A stretch of 64,000 nucleotides of DNA from Gonocerus acuteangulatus (taxonomy: Eukaryota > Arthropoda > Insecta > Hemiptera > Coreidae), in the NCBI GenBank assembly GCA_946811695.1, contig OX328130.1:74613353-74677352 (forward strand), in the 5' to 3' direction. The translations under genes were made by a program, and so were the position numbers. Shown here in pieces: positions 1 through 10,520 of the stretch; position 1 is the first letter of the stretch, and each line of letters starts with the position of its first letter. The notes under the pieces are model-generated. The model had not been told where the DNA came from and searched no databases. It worked only from the letters and a program-made list of their open reading frames with translations.

Positions 1-145
1 TCCCGTGGTCTAGTGGCTAGCGCGCTAGATTCATAAGCGGGAGATGGTGGGTTCGATCCCCACCGGCGCCAGAAATTTTCTCATCTCAGGGCTCGCTGAG
101 AAGATTCCTGGCTGCACCCTGGATGTCGGCGCTAATGGCCAATAA
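1..145 (+). mobile_element. SINE family 1, copy a (cut by window start)
   Basis: tRNA-derived SINE. The head has an A-box-like TGGTCTAGTGG and a B box GGTTCGATCCC, with CAT in the anticodon-loop position. The same head plus a shared body (TGGATGTCGGCGCTAATG) recurs at 9216 and 47149, so this is an interspersed family and not a tRNA gene. This copy lacks the poly(A) tail and fades near 145. Confidence 0.85.
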
Positions 146-487
146 ATTTCATAGGATTATCTTTAACTCGTTCAAAGTTATGAGAGGGTAAAAATCGGCT
201 CAAAGGCCTCTTGTAATATATGTACACAGTGTGTGTAGGCCGGAACTTGGCCTAGATTAAACTATTTTATTTTAAATAGGGCGAGATTCTCCTACTAGAT
301 TTGATTTTTGACAAAGAGTGCCTAGTTGAACCTTCCAGAATATTGTGGCACCCGAAGTGCTGGTCCGTCATAACACCAGATCCGTATCAGCGATAAACCT
401 GTTAAAGTTTGTATATTTTAGCTCAAGTATCCTCCTTTCTTTGGAGCATCAAGTCTGTTCCAAAGTGCAGATATCTTGGCTGCAAGC
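146..487. other. No gene recognised
   Basis: AT-rich sequence. A short block at about 218-250 (GTAGGCCGGAACTT) recurs near 54120, so at least part is an old repeat tail. Confidence 0.5.
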
Positions 488-1103
488 GCCGCACTTTGGA
501 GCCAAACGACATTTCGTGTTTCAAAAAAGACACGAAACGACATTTAATTAGCTTCATTTTTTTTTTTAAATGAAGCTAATTAAATTTAAAACAACTTTGT
601 CCAGCCAGATTTTTGTTTTCCCTGTTTATTAAATTTCATTTAAAGATTTCACGAACTTTTACAATTGAACATAAAATAATATTTCATTTTTCATCAGCGC
701 TGATATCGTTGAAATTAAACATTCAACTCCTGATTAGACTTGGAAAAAATCAAAAGCTATTTTCAAATAATTGAAAAATCATATTATTTCAGTTAATCTC
801 ATTGCCGCATTAGGATAAATTTCCGTTTTGAAGATGTCAGTCTGATTTTCTCCAAGATTAATCAGGATATGAATGTTTAATTTCAACCATATCAGTGCTG
901 ATATTAAGTTAGATGAAAAATAAAGATTATTTTATGTTCAATTGTAACAGAGGAAACAAAAAACAAAAATCTGCCTAAACAATGTTGTTTTAAATTTAAT
1001 TAGGTTTCATTTAAAAAAATTGAAAAAAAAAAGCATTGAAATCGGTTAGAATTTGCTGTTGCCTTTTTTGAAACAAGAAATGTAGTTTGGCCCCACTGTG
1101 CGA
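488..1103. mobile_element. Foldback MITE, family A
   Basis: The first roughly 45 bp and the last roughly 45 bp are imperfect inverted copies: GCCAAACGACATTTCGTGTT on the left, and the reverse complement of the CCTTTTTTGAAACAAG end on the right. The interior is also weakly palindromic. The same end recurs at 26545 and 33662. No transposase frame is visible. Superfamily not assigned. Confidence 0.7.
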
Positions 1104-1152
1104 CGTAAACCTGCATATGATACGGTGCGGATTTTCTCCCTATAATTGGTGG

Positions 1153-1523
1153 AAGGAACACGCAAAAGGGGGCGAGGTTAGCTCAGTGGTAGAGCACTCG
1201 ACTAATGAACTGCAGGACGAGGTTCAAAACCCGAGCGCGCACTAAAGATTTTTTCTTCTAGTGCTGCCGTTCGAGGGTTGGATTTGGGGTCCCAGATAGG
1301 CTCACCCAGCCTTTAATTAATTTAATTAATAATGGGTACCTTGGGTGCTAATGACTCTTCTAGCAGTCGAAGCAGCCAAGGGAAAAATCAGGCGGCCGGA
1401 GCATAGTGTTGACCACACTATCTCCCTAGTGTGCCGTACGGTCAAGAATCAGTTACCTCTACAGTATCTGCCCCTCTGGGCCCATGTGGCCTGTTACGGG
1501 ACTGATTTAAGGAACACGCAAAA
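1153..1523 (+). mobile_element. SINE family 2, copy a, with 15-bp TSD
   Basis: The body at 1168-1508 begins with a tRNA-like head (GAGGTTAGCTCAGTGGTAGA) resembling tRNA-Ile with AAT in the anticodon position, followed by a family-specific body ending GGCCTGTTACGGGACTG. The 15-bp repeat AAGGAACACGCAAAA flanks it at 1153-1167 and 1509-1523, proving retroposition. Related copies lie at 4861, 42434 and 44472. The head has mismatches that would spoil a tRNA fold. Confidence 0.92.
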
Positions 1524-1902
1524 AAAGAAACCTCCATTATAAATGAAAGTAATTATATGAATAAAAATAAATGAAAAACCCAGTTATACTTGAAGTATAA
1601 GCCCCAGAGAAATGGACTTGACAAAGGAAATGGAGCACAAAGTGGCTTGATTAGGACTTGAAATAAGCCGGGATGAGAATGCTAATAAACCTAACCTTTT
1701 TCTAACTCCATCAGGAAATTTTTAAGCAATTCTACTTTCTTGATAAAACTCCAATGCTATTCCTTATCCCCCTTTAAGGAGAAATGCTTTTACTTTCAAA
1801 TTTACTGATAAAAGAGGATTTGTCAGTAATCCGAGAAGAGGTGGCGGGGCTCCTCTTCCTCCGTCCATTTCTCTGCAATTTAGAAAGATGTAAAAAAAAA
1901 AA
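1524..1902. other. No gene recognised
   Basis: AT-rich; no frame, repeat or RNA that I can name. Confidence 0.5.
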
Positions 1903-1937
1903 GGACCGTCACGCAGGAGCTGCATAACTAAGCACAT
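1903..1937 (+). mobile_element. HINE-like element, 5' end fragment
   Basis: Carries the conserved 5' block CGTCACGCAGGAGCTGCATA seen at the start of the elements at 3545, 26937, 32139 and 51076, then diverges. Confidence 0.7.
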
Positions 1938-2361
1938 TTCACAAGTTTTAGCCAGTATTCCTGATTGATTTGTTTAAGTAAAAAAAGGAACATTAATAAT
2001 TTTTCCTCATACGAAAAACGTCTGTTTGTTCCTTATACGAATCCACACCGTTTGAACAAACTTGGCACACGGAGTGCCCAAACTCATTCGCGGAGTGTCC
2101 TAGGCCAGGCCAAAATCGTCAATCAGCTGTCTGTCTGTCTATTTGTTTCTTATACAAATCCTCACCGTTTGACCGATTTTGTCCAAACTTGGCATACAGG
2201 TAGTTCTTGACATAGGGTAGTGTCATTGTCCAGGACTCTCAGTTCTGAGGTCACGGGTTCGAAACTGTGAGCCCGAACAGTTACAAATTTGCGTTATTAA
2301 ATTTTAATATTACTTATTTGGTTTGTAATTTAATTTTGCTCTTCCAGATGCAAAATTTGGT
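1938..2361. repeat. Degenerate two-copy repeat, no gene
   Basis: The phrase CTTATACRAATCC-CACCGTTTGA occurs twice (about 2030 and 2148), each followed by CAAACTTGGCA. A tRNA B-box-like GGGTTCGAAACTGTGAG sits near 2256. Old mobile-element debris. Confidence 0.45.
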
Positions 2362-2724
2362 TGTAGAATGGCACGCCGGGTAACAGCTGGTAATACATAA
2401 ATGTGGGTATAGAATGGCACGCCAGGTAACAGCTGGCAATACATAAATGTGGGTGTAGAATGGCACGCCGGGTAACAGCTGGCAATACATAAATGTGGGT
2501 GTAGAATGGCACGCCGGGTAACAGCTGGTAATACATAAATATGGGTGTAGAATGGCACGCCGGGTAACAGCTGGTAATACATAAATGTGGGTGTAGAATG
2601 GCACGCCGGGTAACAGCTGGTAATACATAAATGTGGGTGTAGAATGGCACGCCGGGTAACAGCTGGTAATACATAAATGTGGGTATAGAATGGCACGCCA
2701 GGCAACAGCTGGCAATACATAAAT
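2362..2724. repeat. Minisatellite, 46-bp unit, about 7.9 copies
   Basis: The unit starts TGTAGAATGGCACGCCGGGT and ends ATACATAAATGTGGG; copies differ at a few G/A and T/C positions. Because 46 is not a multiple of three and the reverse strand has no stop, all three reverse frames appear open. These are artefacts of the repeat. Confidence 0.95.
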
Positions 2725-3048
2725 AAACACTCTTTATTCAAACAAAAATAAATACATTCCTTTTTTTTTACCCTTGTTCTGAATCAAAGTACCTATGAAA
2801 TAAACTAATTAGTAAATTAAAAACTATAACTAAACTAAAATCATAAATTAAGGCTACTTTTGCTTAAATTAAACTAATTACCATACTAAAAACGCATACT
2901 CAAACTAAAAACAACTATTTATTGAGAAAATACTCCAACGCATGATTAAAAATTTTACAAATCTAAAACTAAACTGAAACTAAAACTAATAATATATCGT
3001 GAGTTAATTTTTAGTCAGAAGACTTGAAGTTAGTTTTGCACAACACTG
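2725..3048. mobile_element. hAT-like MITE, family B
   Basis: AT-rich block matching 35890-36130 (shared AACACTCTTTATT, AAACTAATTAGTAAATTAAA). It ends GTTTTGCACAACACTG, the inverse of the CAATGTTGGGCAAAACT start of the copy at 35624. Ends of the CAGTGTTG type suggest a hAT origin. The left end of this copy is replaced by the 46-bp array. Confidence 0.6.
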
Positions 3049-3544
3049 TTTGTAATGAACAAACAATAAAGTCTCTAAGGTCGTAATTTGTATTTTAAAT
3101 GGTGCTGAAGAGGCCTCAGAGGGACGTGAAACATGTAGAGAAAAATGGCGTGTAGTTTCTTAAATTTAGCTTTCCGACAGATAAAATAAAGAATATAAAG
3201 ATTCCGCTTCGAATAAAAATTAAAAATAAATAAATTACAAACAAAAATAAATAAAAGGAAAAAAAGATATAAACGAAGAGGTAGATAATTGATTTCCTGT
3301 CATACTAAAATAATGAATTACGCCTCCGAAGTTCGTTACTTGTCATTTGACACAATAATGATCAATTTCAGAACCAATTTCACTTGTCAAACACAATTTC
3401 AAGTCTTATTATCGCACCCGAAATTTCTTTTAATCAACGTTTTCCTTTTTCAATTAAAACTCAATTATCTACGACAGGGGAACTAGACAAAACTAAATAT
3501 CGTATTTCTAGAAACTTAGTAATTTCAAGTTGAAAGAAACAAAA
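3049..3544. other. AT-rich, with a weak hammerhead-like motif
   Basis: No gene seen. At 3104-3136 a CTGAAGA box is followed by a short CCTC/GAGG pairing and then GTGAAAC, reminiscent of a decayed hammerhead core. Confidence 0.35.
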
Positions 3545-4633
<1,089 letters not shown>

Positions 4634-4860
4634 AAAGTAATAGCATTCAAACGAAACGAATTCCCTGAAAAAAAAAAATTAAAAACAGCAAGAAATCATG
4701 CAAGGAAATATATCTTTCATATAATGGAATTTATACATTTTTTATAAAAAAATTGGCGACCAGCCACTTACACTATACAATTTTAACAATATTTAGACTA
4801 TTTGGTATGGAAGATTAATTAACTCTTACGAAATTAGATAACTCTTTCGAGAACACCCAG

Positions 4861-5190
4861 GGGGCCATGTTAGCTCAGTGGTAGCGTACTGGACTAATAA
4901 TCTGGAGAACCCCGAGCATAGTACTAAAGATTTTTATCTTCTAGTGTCTTCGTCCGTGGGTTGGATTGCGTCCCTGACCGTCCCTAGGCCAACCCAGCCT
5001 TTAATTAATTTATTAATGGGTACCTTAATGCTAATGACTCTAGCAGTCGAAGCAGCTAAGGGGAAAATCAGGCGGTCGGAGCATAGTACCGACCACACTA
5101 TCTCCCTAGTGTGCCATATGGTCATGAATCAGATTCCTCTATAGTATTTGCCCCTCAGGGCCCTCGTGGCCTGTTACGGGACAGATGTAT
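4861..5190 (+). mobile_element. SINE family 2, copy b
   Basis: The same head (TTAGCTCAGTGGTAG, ACTAATAAT) and body (CTTCTAGTGTCTTCGT, GGCCAACCCAGCCTTTAATT, GTGGCCTGTTACGGGAC) as the copies at 1168, 42434 and 44472. No clear TSD and almost no A-tail, so an older copy. Confidence 0.88.
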
Positions 5191-5982
5191 TTCTGGTATT
5201 TATGGTTGAAATTGTGACGAAAGATAAGTATTAACCTTTAAGGAAACGTAGACATAGATCAACTCTTGGTATATGCTATGTTTAATATTCTTACCATCCT
5301 GATTGCGTCTGGAATGTACAAATAGATTCTAATTGTCAAGATAGCATCAACATGGCCGTATCAACTCGTATATTGATTACATCACCAAGTATTTCCATGA
5401 CGCTGCTTCCTTACGGAAATTAAAACCACACAGAATTCCATAATGGTGTGTTGATTAAATCTGTATAAAATTAACAGCTTATTTTTTATGACAAAATGAA
5501 TTGGTCATTTCAGAACGTATTTTGGATTATTATAATTTGGATTGAACGAATATGATTTGTTAGGTTACGGTCTATGATTAGAATAAAGAATCTATTTAGA
5601 CTTTTAGCAAAAGGTTGGCTTCCTTCCGATTAGGCTGTTGAACTCGCAAGAAATTGTTAGGACAGTGTGCGCGTGAGTTTCGAACTCAGGTTCTCCAGTA
5701 CATTGTTAACTCCAGGTGTTTTCATTTTACGAAATAAAGACAAATACTTCCTAATTGAAAGTAAGTAAAATAATAATTTAATTGGCTCCTGGTAAGACTC
5801 AATCAAGAGACAACACCTAAGGAAATAGACGAACAACGGGTATAAGGTAATGAGCTATTCTATAAGGTATAGTGTATAAGGTAATGGGGGCATAAGGTAA
5901 AGGTTGGTCGATATATTTACTGTCAACAGCAGCGAAATACATGTAAGTCAGTGGTTAGATCTTGTAAGATCTTTTTCCTTAA
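5191..5982. other. No gene recognised
   Basis: AT-rich. At 5660-5700 a reverse-strand tRNA-like fragment (B-box AGTTCGAAACTC) suggests a short SINE remnant. At 5840-5900 the phrase TATAAGGTAATG-like repeats three times. Confidence 0.45.
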
Positions 5983-6349
5983 GAAGGCCATTCATTTTCC
6001 TACTAGTAGTCCAAGTTAGTAGGACTACTAGTTGGATAGTGGACTCCACTCACGCTCCGACTTGCTATCCTACTAGCGATCCAACTTTAGTCCTAGTCTG
6101 TTTACAAGGCTGTGTACGTCACTCACGAGCCGAAAAATTGGTCGAGTGCAGTCCGAAGTTGTCCGAAGGTCAAGCACTGACTGAGCTAAGTTGGACGACT
6201 TTGATCCGACTCACGCTCCAACTCCGTCGCGAGTCGCCGGACCAACTAGACTTCCAGCAATCCAACAAGCCCATTCACGATCCCATTTCTGGTCCAACTT
6301 CGGAAGTCGGACCACAAGTCGTACTGCTACGTGAATGGACTGCTTTAGA
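5983..6349. mobile_element. TIR MITE, family D, copy 1
   Basis: Matches 52939-53317: shared AGTAGGACTACTAGTTGGAT, CTCCACTCACGCTCCGACTT and TGACTGAGCTAAGTTGGACG. The ends GGCCATTCATTTTCC and ACGTGAATGGACTGC are inverted relatives. Unusually GC-rich for the area. The 158-codon frame it contains is broken differently in the second copy, so I treat it as non-coding. Confidence 0.7.
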
Positions 6350-6543
6350 TAGGATTCTGGACAGCCGAGGGCAATTGTAGGTCTAGCCTGGAATTTGGTT
6401 ACAGGGCGGGGGGGGGGTGTCATAAGGGCAAAAATGGTTCCATCTCATAATTTTAATTTTAAAACATATTCTAAAGGCAAAATTGGTATCCTCTATAAAA
6501 TTAATAGGAATCAGCCGAAGAATACTGAATAATTATAATTTAG

Positions 6544-6699
6544 GATCCCAGAGGTCAAGGGGACTTAATAACAAACTCAATATTTTCAGGGAGGAAAAAA
6601 GTCAAAGTTGAACATCTGTGGAAACAGTACAAACTAGATTTTTACAGTTTCGATCATACTGGACGAATCCTCAGGTCTATTGATGTTTATCATCGATGA
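6544..6699 (+). CDS. Candidate terminal exon, resembling a sulfotransferase C-terminus (tentative)
   Basis: A stop-free frame follows a plausible 3' splice site (TATAATTTAG|G at 6543) and runs 51 codons to TGA. It includes KVKVEHLWKQYKLDFYSFDH. The pattern L-x-x-x-Y-x-x-D-F-x-x-F resembles the C-terminal segment of carbohydrate sulfotransferases, known for Y-x-x-D-F-x-x-F-x-Y. There is no start codon inside and I found no partner exon. It ends ten bases before a large palindrome. It could equally be an unrelated mobile-element coding scrap. Confidence 0.28.
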   Translation, partial: DPRGQGDLITNSIFSGRKKVKVEHLWKQYKLDFYSFDHTGRILRSIDVYHR

Positions 6700-6708
6700 T
6701 ACTTAATA

Positions 6709-7036
6709 GGTACATCATCTGGTTTATGATTAATATGCAAAAGAATTAGAGAATCCGCATATAGACCCCTTAATTTCCTTCAGGACTTAATATTACAAAA
6801 GTGACAACACCCAAGAGAACTCAAACCAGGTGGCAGCAACTGTCAAGAAAATCACTTGGATCTCTTTACAAGATTACCCTTTACAAGAAGTGATTTTCTT
6901 GACAGTTGCTGCCACCTGGTTTGTGTTCTCTTGGGTGTTGTCACTTTTGTAATATTAAGTCCTGAAGGAAATTAAGGGGTCTATATGCGGATTCTCTAAT
7001 TCTTTTGCATATTAATCATAAACCAGATGATGTACC
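6709..7036. repeat. Near-perfect palindrome, 149-bp arms
   Basis: Arm 6709-6857 is the reverse complement of 6888-7036 with one visible difference (ACTCAAACC against ACACAAACC). The spacer is 30 bp. Just outside the right arm the end phrase AAACCAGATGATG is repeated. No TIR-TSD signature or ORF. The identity implies recent origin or ongoing gene conversion; a snap-back replication error fits. Confidence 0.95.
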
Positions 7037-8160
7037 AGATAAACCAGATGATGGGTTCAAGAACCCATTTCTGTATCTAAATCAATTTTTTCAAACATTT
7101 CACTTTTACTATATATACCACTTATTTGTATGATGTTCCAATATTGAAATGCAACAAAACAATAACATCAATCTCCAGGGAATATAATAACCTATTGATT
7201 ATTCGAATGCGTTCATTTATAAATATTCTCTTACATAGAGGTTATAATAAAATCCTTATTCTATACTAGGATTAGAATAACCAAATTTACAAGTTGATGC
7301 TTTAATTGTTATTACCATAAACAAAAAAAAGTACTCCGGAAAGGTATATAGATAGAGGAGATAAGATACTGATGAAGACAAGAAGACACAGATCTATAGA
7401 TGACATCGACTCCTGGTTAAAGGCCAAGAAGCTAAAGCAAGGAGATAGCAAGAACTATCAAACCTTGAGGTTAGGACCTCAACCACCAGACAACCTTAAC
7501 CACCACGCCCACCACCAATCCCAACTAGTAGAGGTTTTTACGAGCCTTGGGGGTTTTGCTTTTAGGACCTTCCATCCAATCTACACTCCAAACGGATAGA
7601 CTCTCTTCTTCGGCACTAACAACTATCTTTCTCAACGATGAAACACTAAAAACTACATCCAAACTATCGCATTTAAACAGATTAACAATCATAGTGCAAA
7701 CAAAATAATTAATAAGGGATTGTTGCCGGTTCTAGGAAAGTGGACACTTACTCCTCCCCTCGCCATGTGGGTTTCCAAAAGAACATTTCACTGTGCATCA
7801 TTCAGCCGATATGGAGACTGCATGTCTTAATTAGTATTTATTTGTTGGTGTTCCGCTTCATGGCGATGTACACTTTACATTTGGTATGTTAAAATCAACA
7901 TCTATGAGCAGCGCATGAACTCCTAGACGGACTGACAAAGTAGTGGTGCGGACATACCAAACGCAACCATCAGGGCGACGCCCATTGCCAGTTAAATACT
8001 ACTCCCAAGACACAAATATACTTAACACAAATATACAAATAACTTACCGACTTACCAACCATGGACTATACACAACCTATGATTTGACATGGAACTGCCA
8101 AAATTTAAAAATACAAACCCCTTATCCACAAATGCTCACTAACACATCATCAAAGCACAC
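7037..8160. other. No gene recognised
   Basis: AT-rich. A 75-codon frame at 7372-7599 starts with a basic, hydrophilic peptide (RSIDDIDSWLKAKKLKQGD) with exon-like composition but no family that I recognise. Confidence 0.35.
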
Positions 8161-8239
8161 CTACAATACGTAGTCAAGGTATGGTTGGGATTCGGCTAGA
8201 AGAAAAAAAACGTCAGACCTTCAGGAAGAAATCTGTATT

Positions 8240-8274
8240 GGACGTTTCGGCTGCACATTGGCAGCCTTCTTCAG
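8240..8274 (-). ncRNA. Hammerhead ribozyme core, copy 1
   Basis: Read on the minus strand: CTGAAGA, stem II GGCTGC/GCAGCC with a short loop, GAAAC, GTC. The conserved core C-U-G-A-N-G-A and G-A-A-A is complete. After GAA comes the self-complementary ACGT, so stem III could form only between two RNA copies. Stem I pairing is weak, so activity is uncertain. Confidence 0.75.
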
Positions 8275-8352
8275 CACTAGAGAATGCCTAGGGGGAGGGT
8301 TACCTTAGTGTCTTCGAGGTCTTCCTCCCTTCCCCCTAGGCATTCTCTAGTG

Positions 8353-8387
8353 CTGAAGAAGGCTGCCAATGTGCAGCCGAAACGTCC
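8353..8387 (+). ncRNA. Hammerhead ribozyme core, copy 2
   Basis: Mirror partner of the core at 8240-8274, with identical core elements and loop. The two cores face away from each other within the palindrome, so either strand's transcript would carry one. Confidence 0.75.
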
Positions 8388-8639
8388 AATACAGATTTCT
8401 TCCTGAAGGTCTGACGTTTTTTCTCCTAGCCGAATCCCAACCATACCTTGTCTTCGTATCACTACAACGGCTAACTATCTCCATCTCCACTACAATACGT
8501 AATTCACTTCCTAATACGTGAATTAATAATACTTAATTCATTTACACTGACGGATCTAAGACTTCGTAAGTCTTAATTTGTACTTTGAAAAGAAGTCAGT
8601 CCCGGTCGTATCCCTAGGCAAGAAAAGGCATTAGAAGAG

Positions 8640-8960
8640 TCTCGAGATGACGCATTTCTCCAATTAAAAGAATAGGGTTTTCAGGGCCCATTATAGGTTT
8701 CTGTATAATTACCTCAGCGAACATATAGCATTTAAGAGGGTATAAGTGAAACTTTATCCTCAACAAGACCATGCATTTGTACAAAAGAATGGAATGCCTC
8801 AAGGAGGTGTACTCAGGGCAACGTTGTTCAGTTTCGCTTAATTCTGTAATAATATGTATCCCCCATACCAACATAGTTGCTTTCTTACTCGAGGATAGAA
8901 GACTAAGAAATGCAAAGTATTGTATCTTATGTAAAATATTATATTTAAACACTTTTATGA
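8640..8960 (+). pseudogene. Non-LTR retrotransposon reverse transcriptase remnant
   Basis: The frame around 8770-8840 reads FVQKNGMPQGGVLRATLF, matching the RT motif N-G-x-P-Q-G-S-V-L-x-x-T-L-F of I/Jockey-type elements. Upstream, in a shifted frame, GFQGP-like residues fit the preceding helix. After a frameshift LNSVIICIPH follows, where these enzymes have I-N-D-I-x-x-x-I-P. The Y/F-A-D-D box is lost. Several stops and shifts make it a fossil. Confidence 0.6.
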
Positions 8961-9099
8961 TGTATTTAGGCGTATTCAATATATATGACCAATCTATTTT
9001 ATTAGTGACATGGCTCCGCCCCTTGAAGACATAATCCTACAATTTCATAAGAATATCGGTATACTTGTTCTTCTTAAAATATGTTCCCTTTCAATTAGG

Positions 9100-9557
9100 C
9101 ATGGGCTTATATACGAAATAATTTCGGGGAACTGGGAATATTTTGTGGGGAGGGCTGGTACCATTTACGGGGTATGGAATACTAACAATTTAGAACTTGG
9201 AATAGTTTTACCCAAGGGGTCTCCCGTGGTCTAATGGCTACCGCCTTAGATTCATAAGCGGGAGATGGTGGGTTCGATCCTCACCGGCGGCAGGAATTTT
9301 CTCATCTCACGGCTCGTTGGGAAAATTCCTCGCTGCACCCTGGATGTCGGCGCTAATGGCCTAGTTGTCGAAGCCCCGAAAAAAAAACGTTTTACGCAAT
9401 TAAAACGCAGGTACATCTAAAATAATATATTTTTTATGAACTAAGTAATCTTATTTAATTTAAATATTTTTAAAGGTTTTATGTCACATTTTTACAGATC
9501 AAATAAAAATTTGGGGGGGCTGCAGCTCCCCCTCTTATATACGCCTATACCATTCGG
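9100..9557. mobile_element. TIR MITE, family E, interrupted by a SINE
   Basis: Starts GCATGGGCTTATATACG and ends CTTATATACGCC, with GGTATGGAATACTAACAATT inside. Same family as 22823-23023 and the complete copy at 55317-55591. A SINE at 9216-9388 splits it. Purine- and G-rich beginning, C-rich end. Confidence 0.75.
9205..9399 (+). mobile_element. SINE family 1, copy b, with 11-bp TSD
   Basis: The body at 9216-9388 is flanked by GTTTTACCCAA and GTTTTACGCAA (one mismatch). It has the same tRNA-like head and body as the copies at 1 and 47149, ending in a short A-run. The uninterrupted MITE at 55317 shows the pre-insertion sequence, so the SINE is the younger of the two. Confidence 0.9.
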
Positions 9558-9700
9558 GTCGGTGCGGACAGACGAAGACCACTTTCCTCAAGCTACTCCC
9601 GCACTGGTGCGGGATGGCAAAAACGCTGTTTTCTCATAAAACTGAATTCTCCCGCAAGTTTTGTTATTCTATTAGTGCTTTTTATCAACGAGTAGCAAAA

Positions 9701-10230
9701 ATAACTGACCCAGGAAGAGATTCTGAGCTCACACCTAAGAAGATCAGAGGGTTCGTCAGGGACGCAGGGCTGCTATAAGTGACACAGGAAGAGATTCTGT
9801 GCTCACACCTCAGAGGATCAGAGGGTTTGTCAGGGACGCAGGGCTGCTATAACTGACCCAGGAAGAGATTCTGAGCTCACACCTCAGAGGATCAGAGGGT
9901 TTGTCAGGGACGCAGGGCTGCTATAACTGATCCAGGAAGAGATTCTGAGCTCACACCTAAGAAGATCAGAGGGTTTGTCAGGGACGCAGGGCTGCTATAA
10001 CTGACCCAGGAAGATATTCTGAGCTCACACCTAAGAAGATCAGAGGGTTCGTCAGGGACGCAGGGCTGCTATAAGTGACACAGGAAGAGATTCTGTGCTC
10101 ACACCTCAGAGGATCAGAGGGTTTGTCAGGGACGCAGGGCTGCTATAACTGACCCAGGAAGAGATTCTGAGCTCACACCTCAGAGGATCAGAGGGTTTGT
10201 CAGGGACGCAGGGCTGCTATAACTGACCCA
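9701..10230. repeat. Minisatellite, 74-bp unit, about 7 copies, higher-order pattern
   Basis: The unit starts ATAACTGACCCAGGAAGAGA and ends GTCAGGGACGCAGGGCTGCT. Diagnostic sites (CTAAGAAG or CTCAGAGG, GGTTCG or GGTTTG, GACCC or GACAC) show copies 5-7 repeating types 1-3, a four-unit period of about 296 bp. No long frame. Confidence 0.95.
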
Positions 10231-10467
10231 GCAGGTTGTCAGGGGCACAATAGATCTTTGAGCTCGAGTCGCTTTCCCCCCCTAGGGGCCCTGATTATAT
10301 CTATCTATCTATCTAACGAGTATAAAGTACGTGATGTGCAACTTGCTACGGTCTCCTTTAATATCACTATTGAGTAAAAGGACGAAGAGAAAAACTAAAT
10401 AAGGCGTGCACCACTGCCCAAATAAACTCCCCGAGCCTCTGTATTGAGTGTAGTGATCAGAGAGGGA

Positions 10468-10520
<53 letters not shown>

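Larger units (their letters stand above)
8161..8501. mobile_element. Palindromic mini-PLE (dual hammerhead) with 12-bp TSD
   Basis: The 12-bp repeat CTACAATACGTA flanks an insertion at 8173-8489. The insertion is a foldback: 8175-8310 is the inverse of 8320-8450, with CCTTCAGGAAGAAATC, the hammerhead core and TTGGGATTCGGCTAG in each arm. Only the right end continues into the full PLE 3' tail (GGCTAACTATCTCCATC); the left stops at GTCAAGG. No ORF. The same design recurs at 38742-39341, mirror-reversed. PLEs are known to carry hammerhead motifs in their terminal repeats, so this is probably a non-autonomous derivative mobilised by a PLE. Confidence 0.85.

Noticed and set aside
1..72. Functional tRNA gene
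   Set aside because: The head is joined to a dispersed SINE body and recurs at 9216 and 47149 with TSDs and A-tails.
2310..2741. Three overlapping reverse-strand frames of 114-143 codons
   Set aside because: All come from the 46-bp array; period not divisible by three and no stop in the unit.
5904..6380. 158-codon plus-strand protein
   Set aside because: Lies in MITE family D; the second copy at 52939 does not keep the frame.
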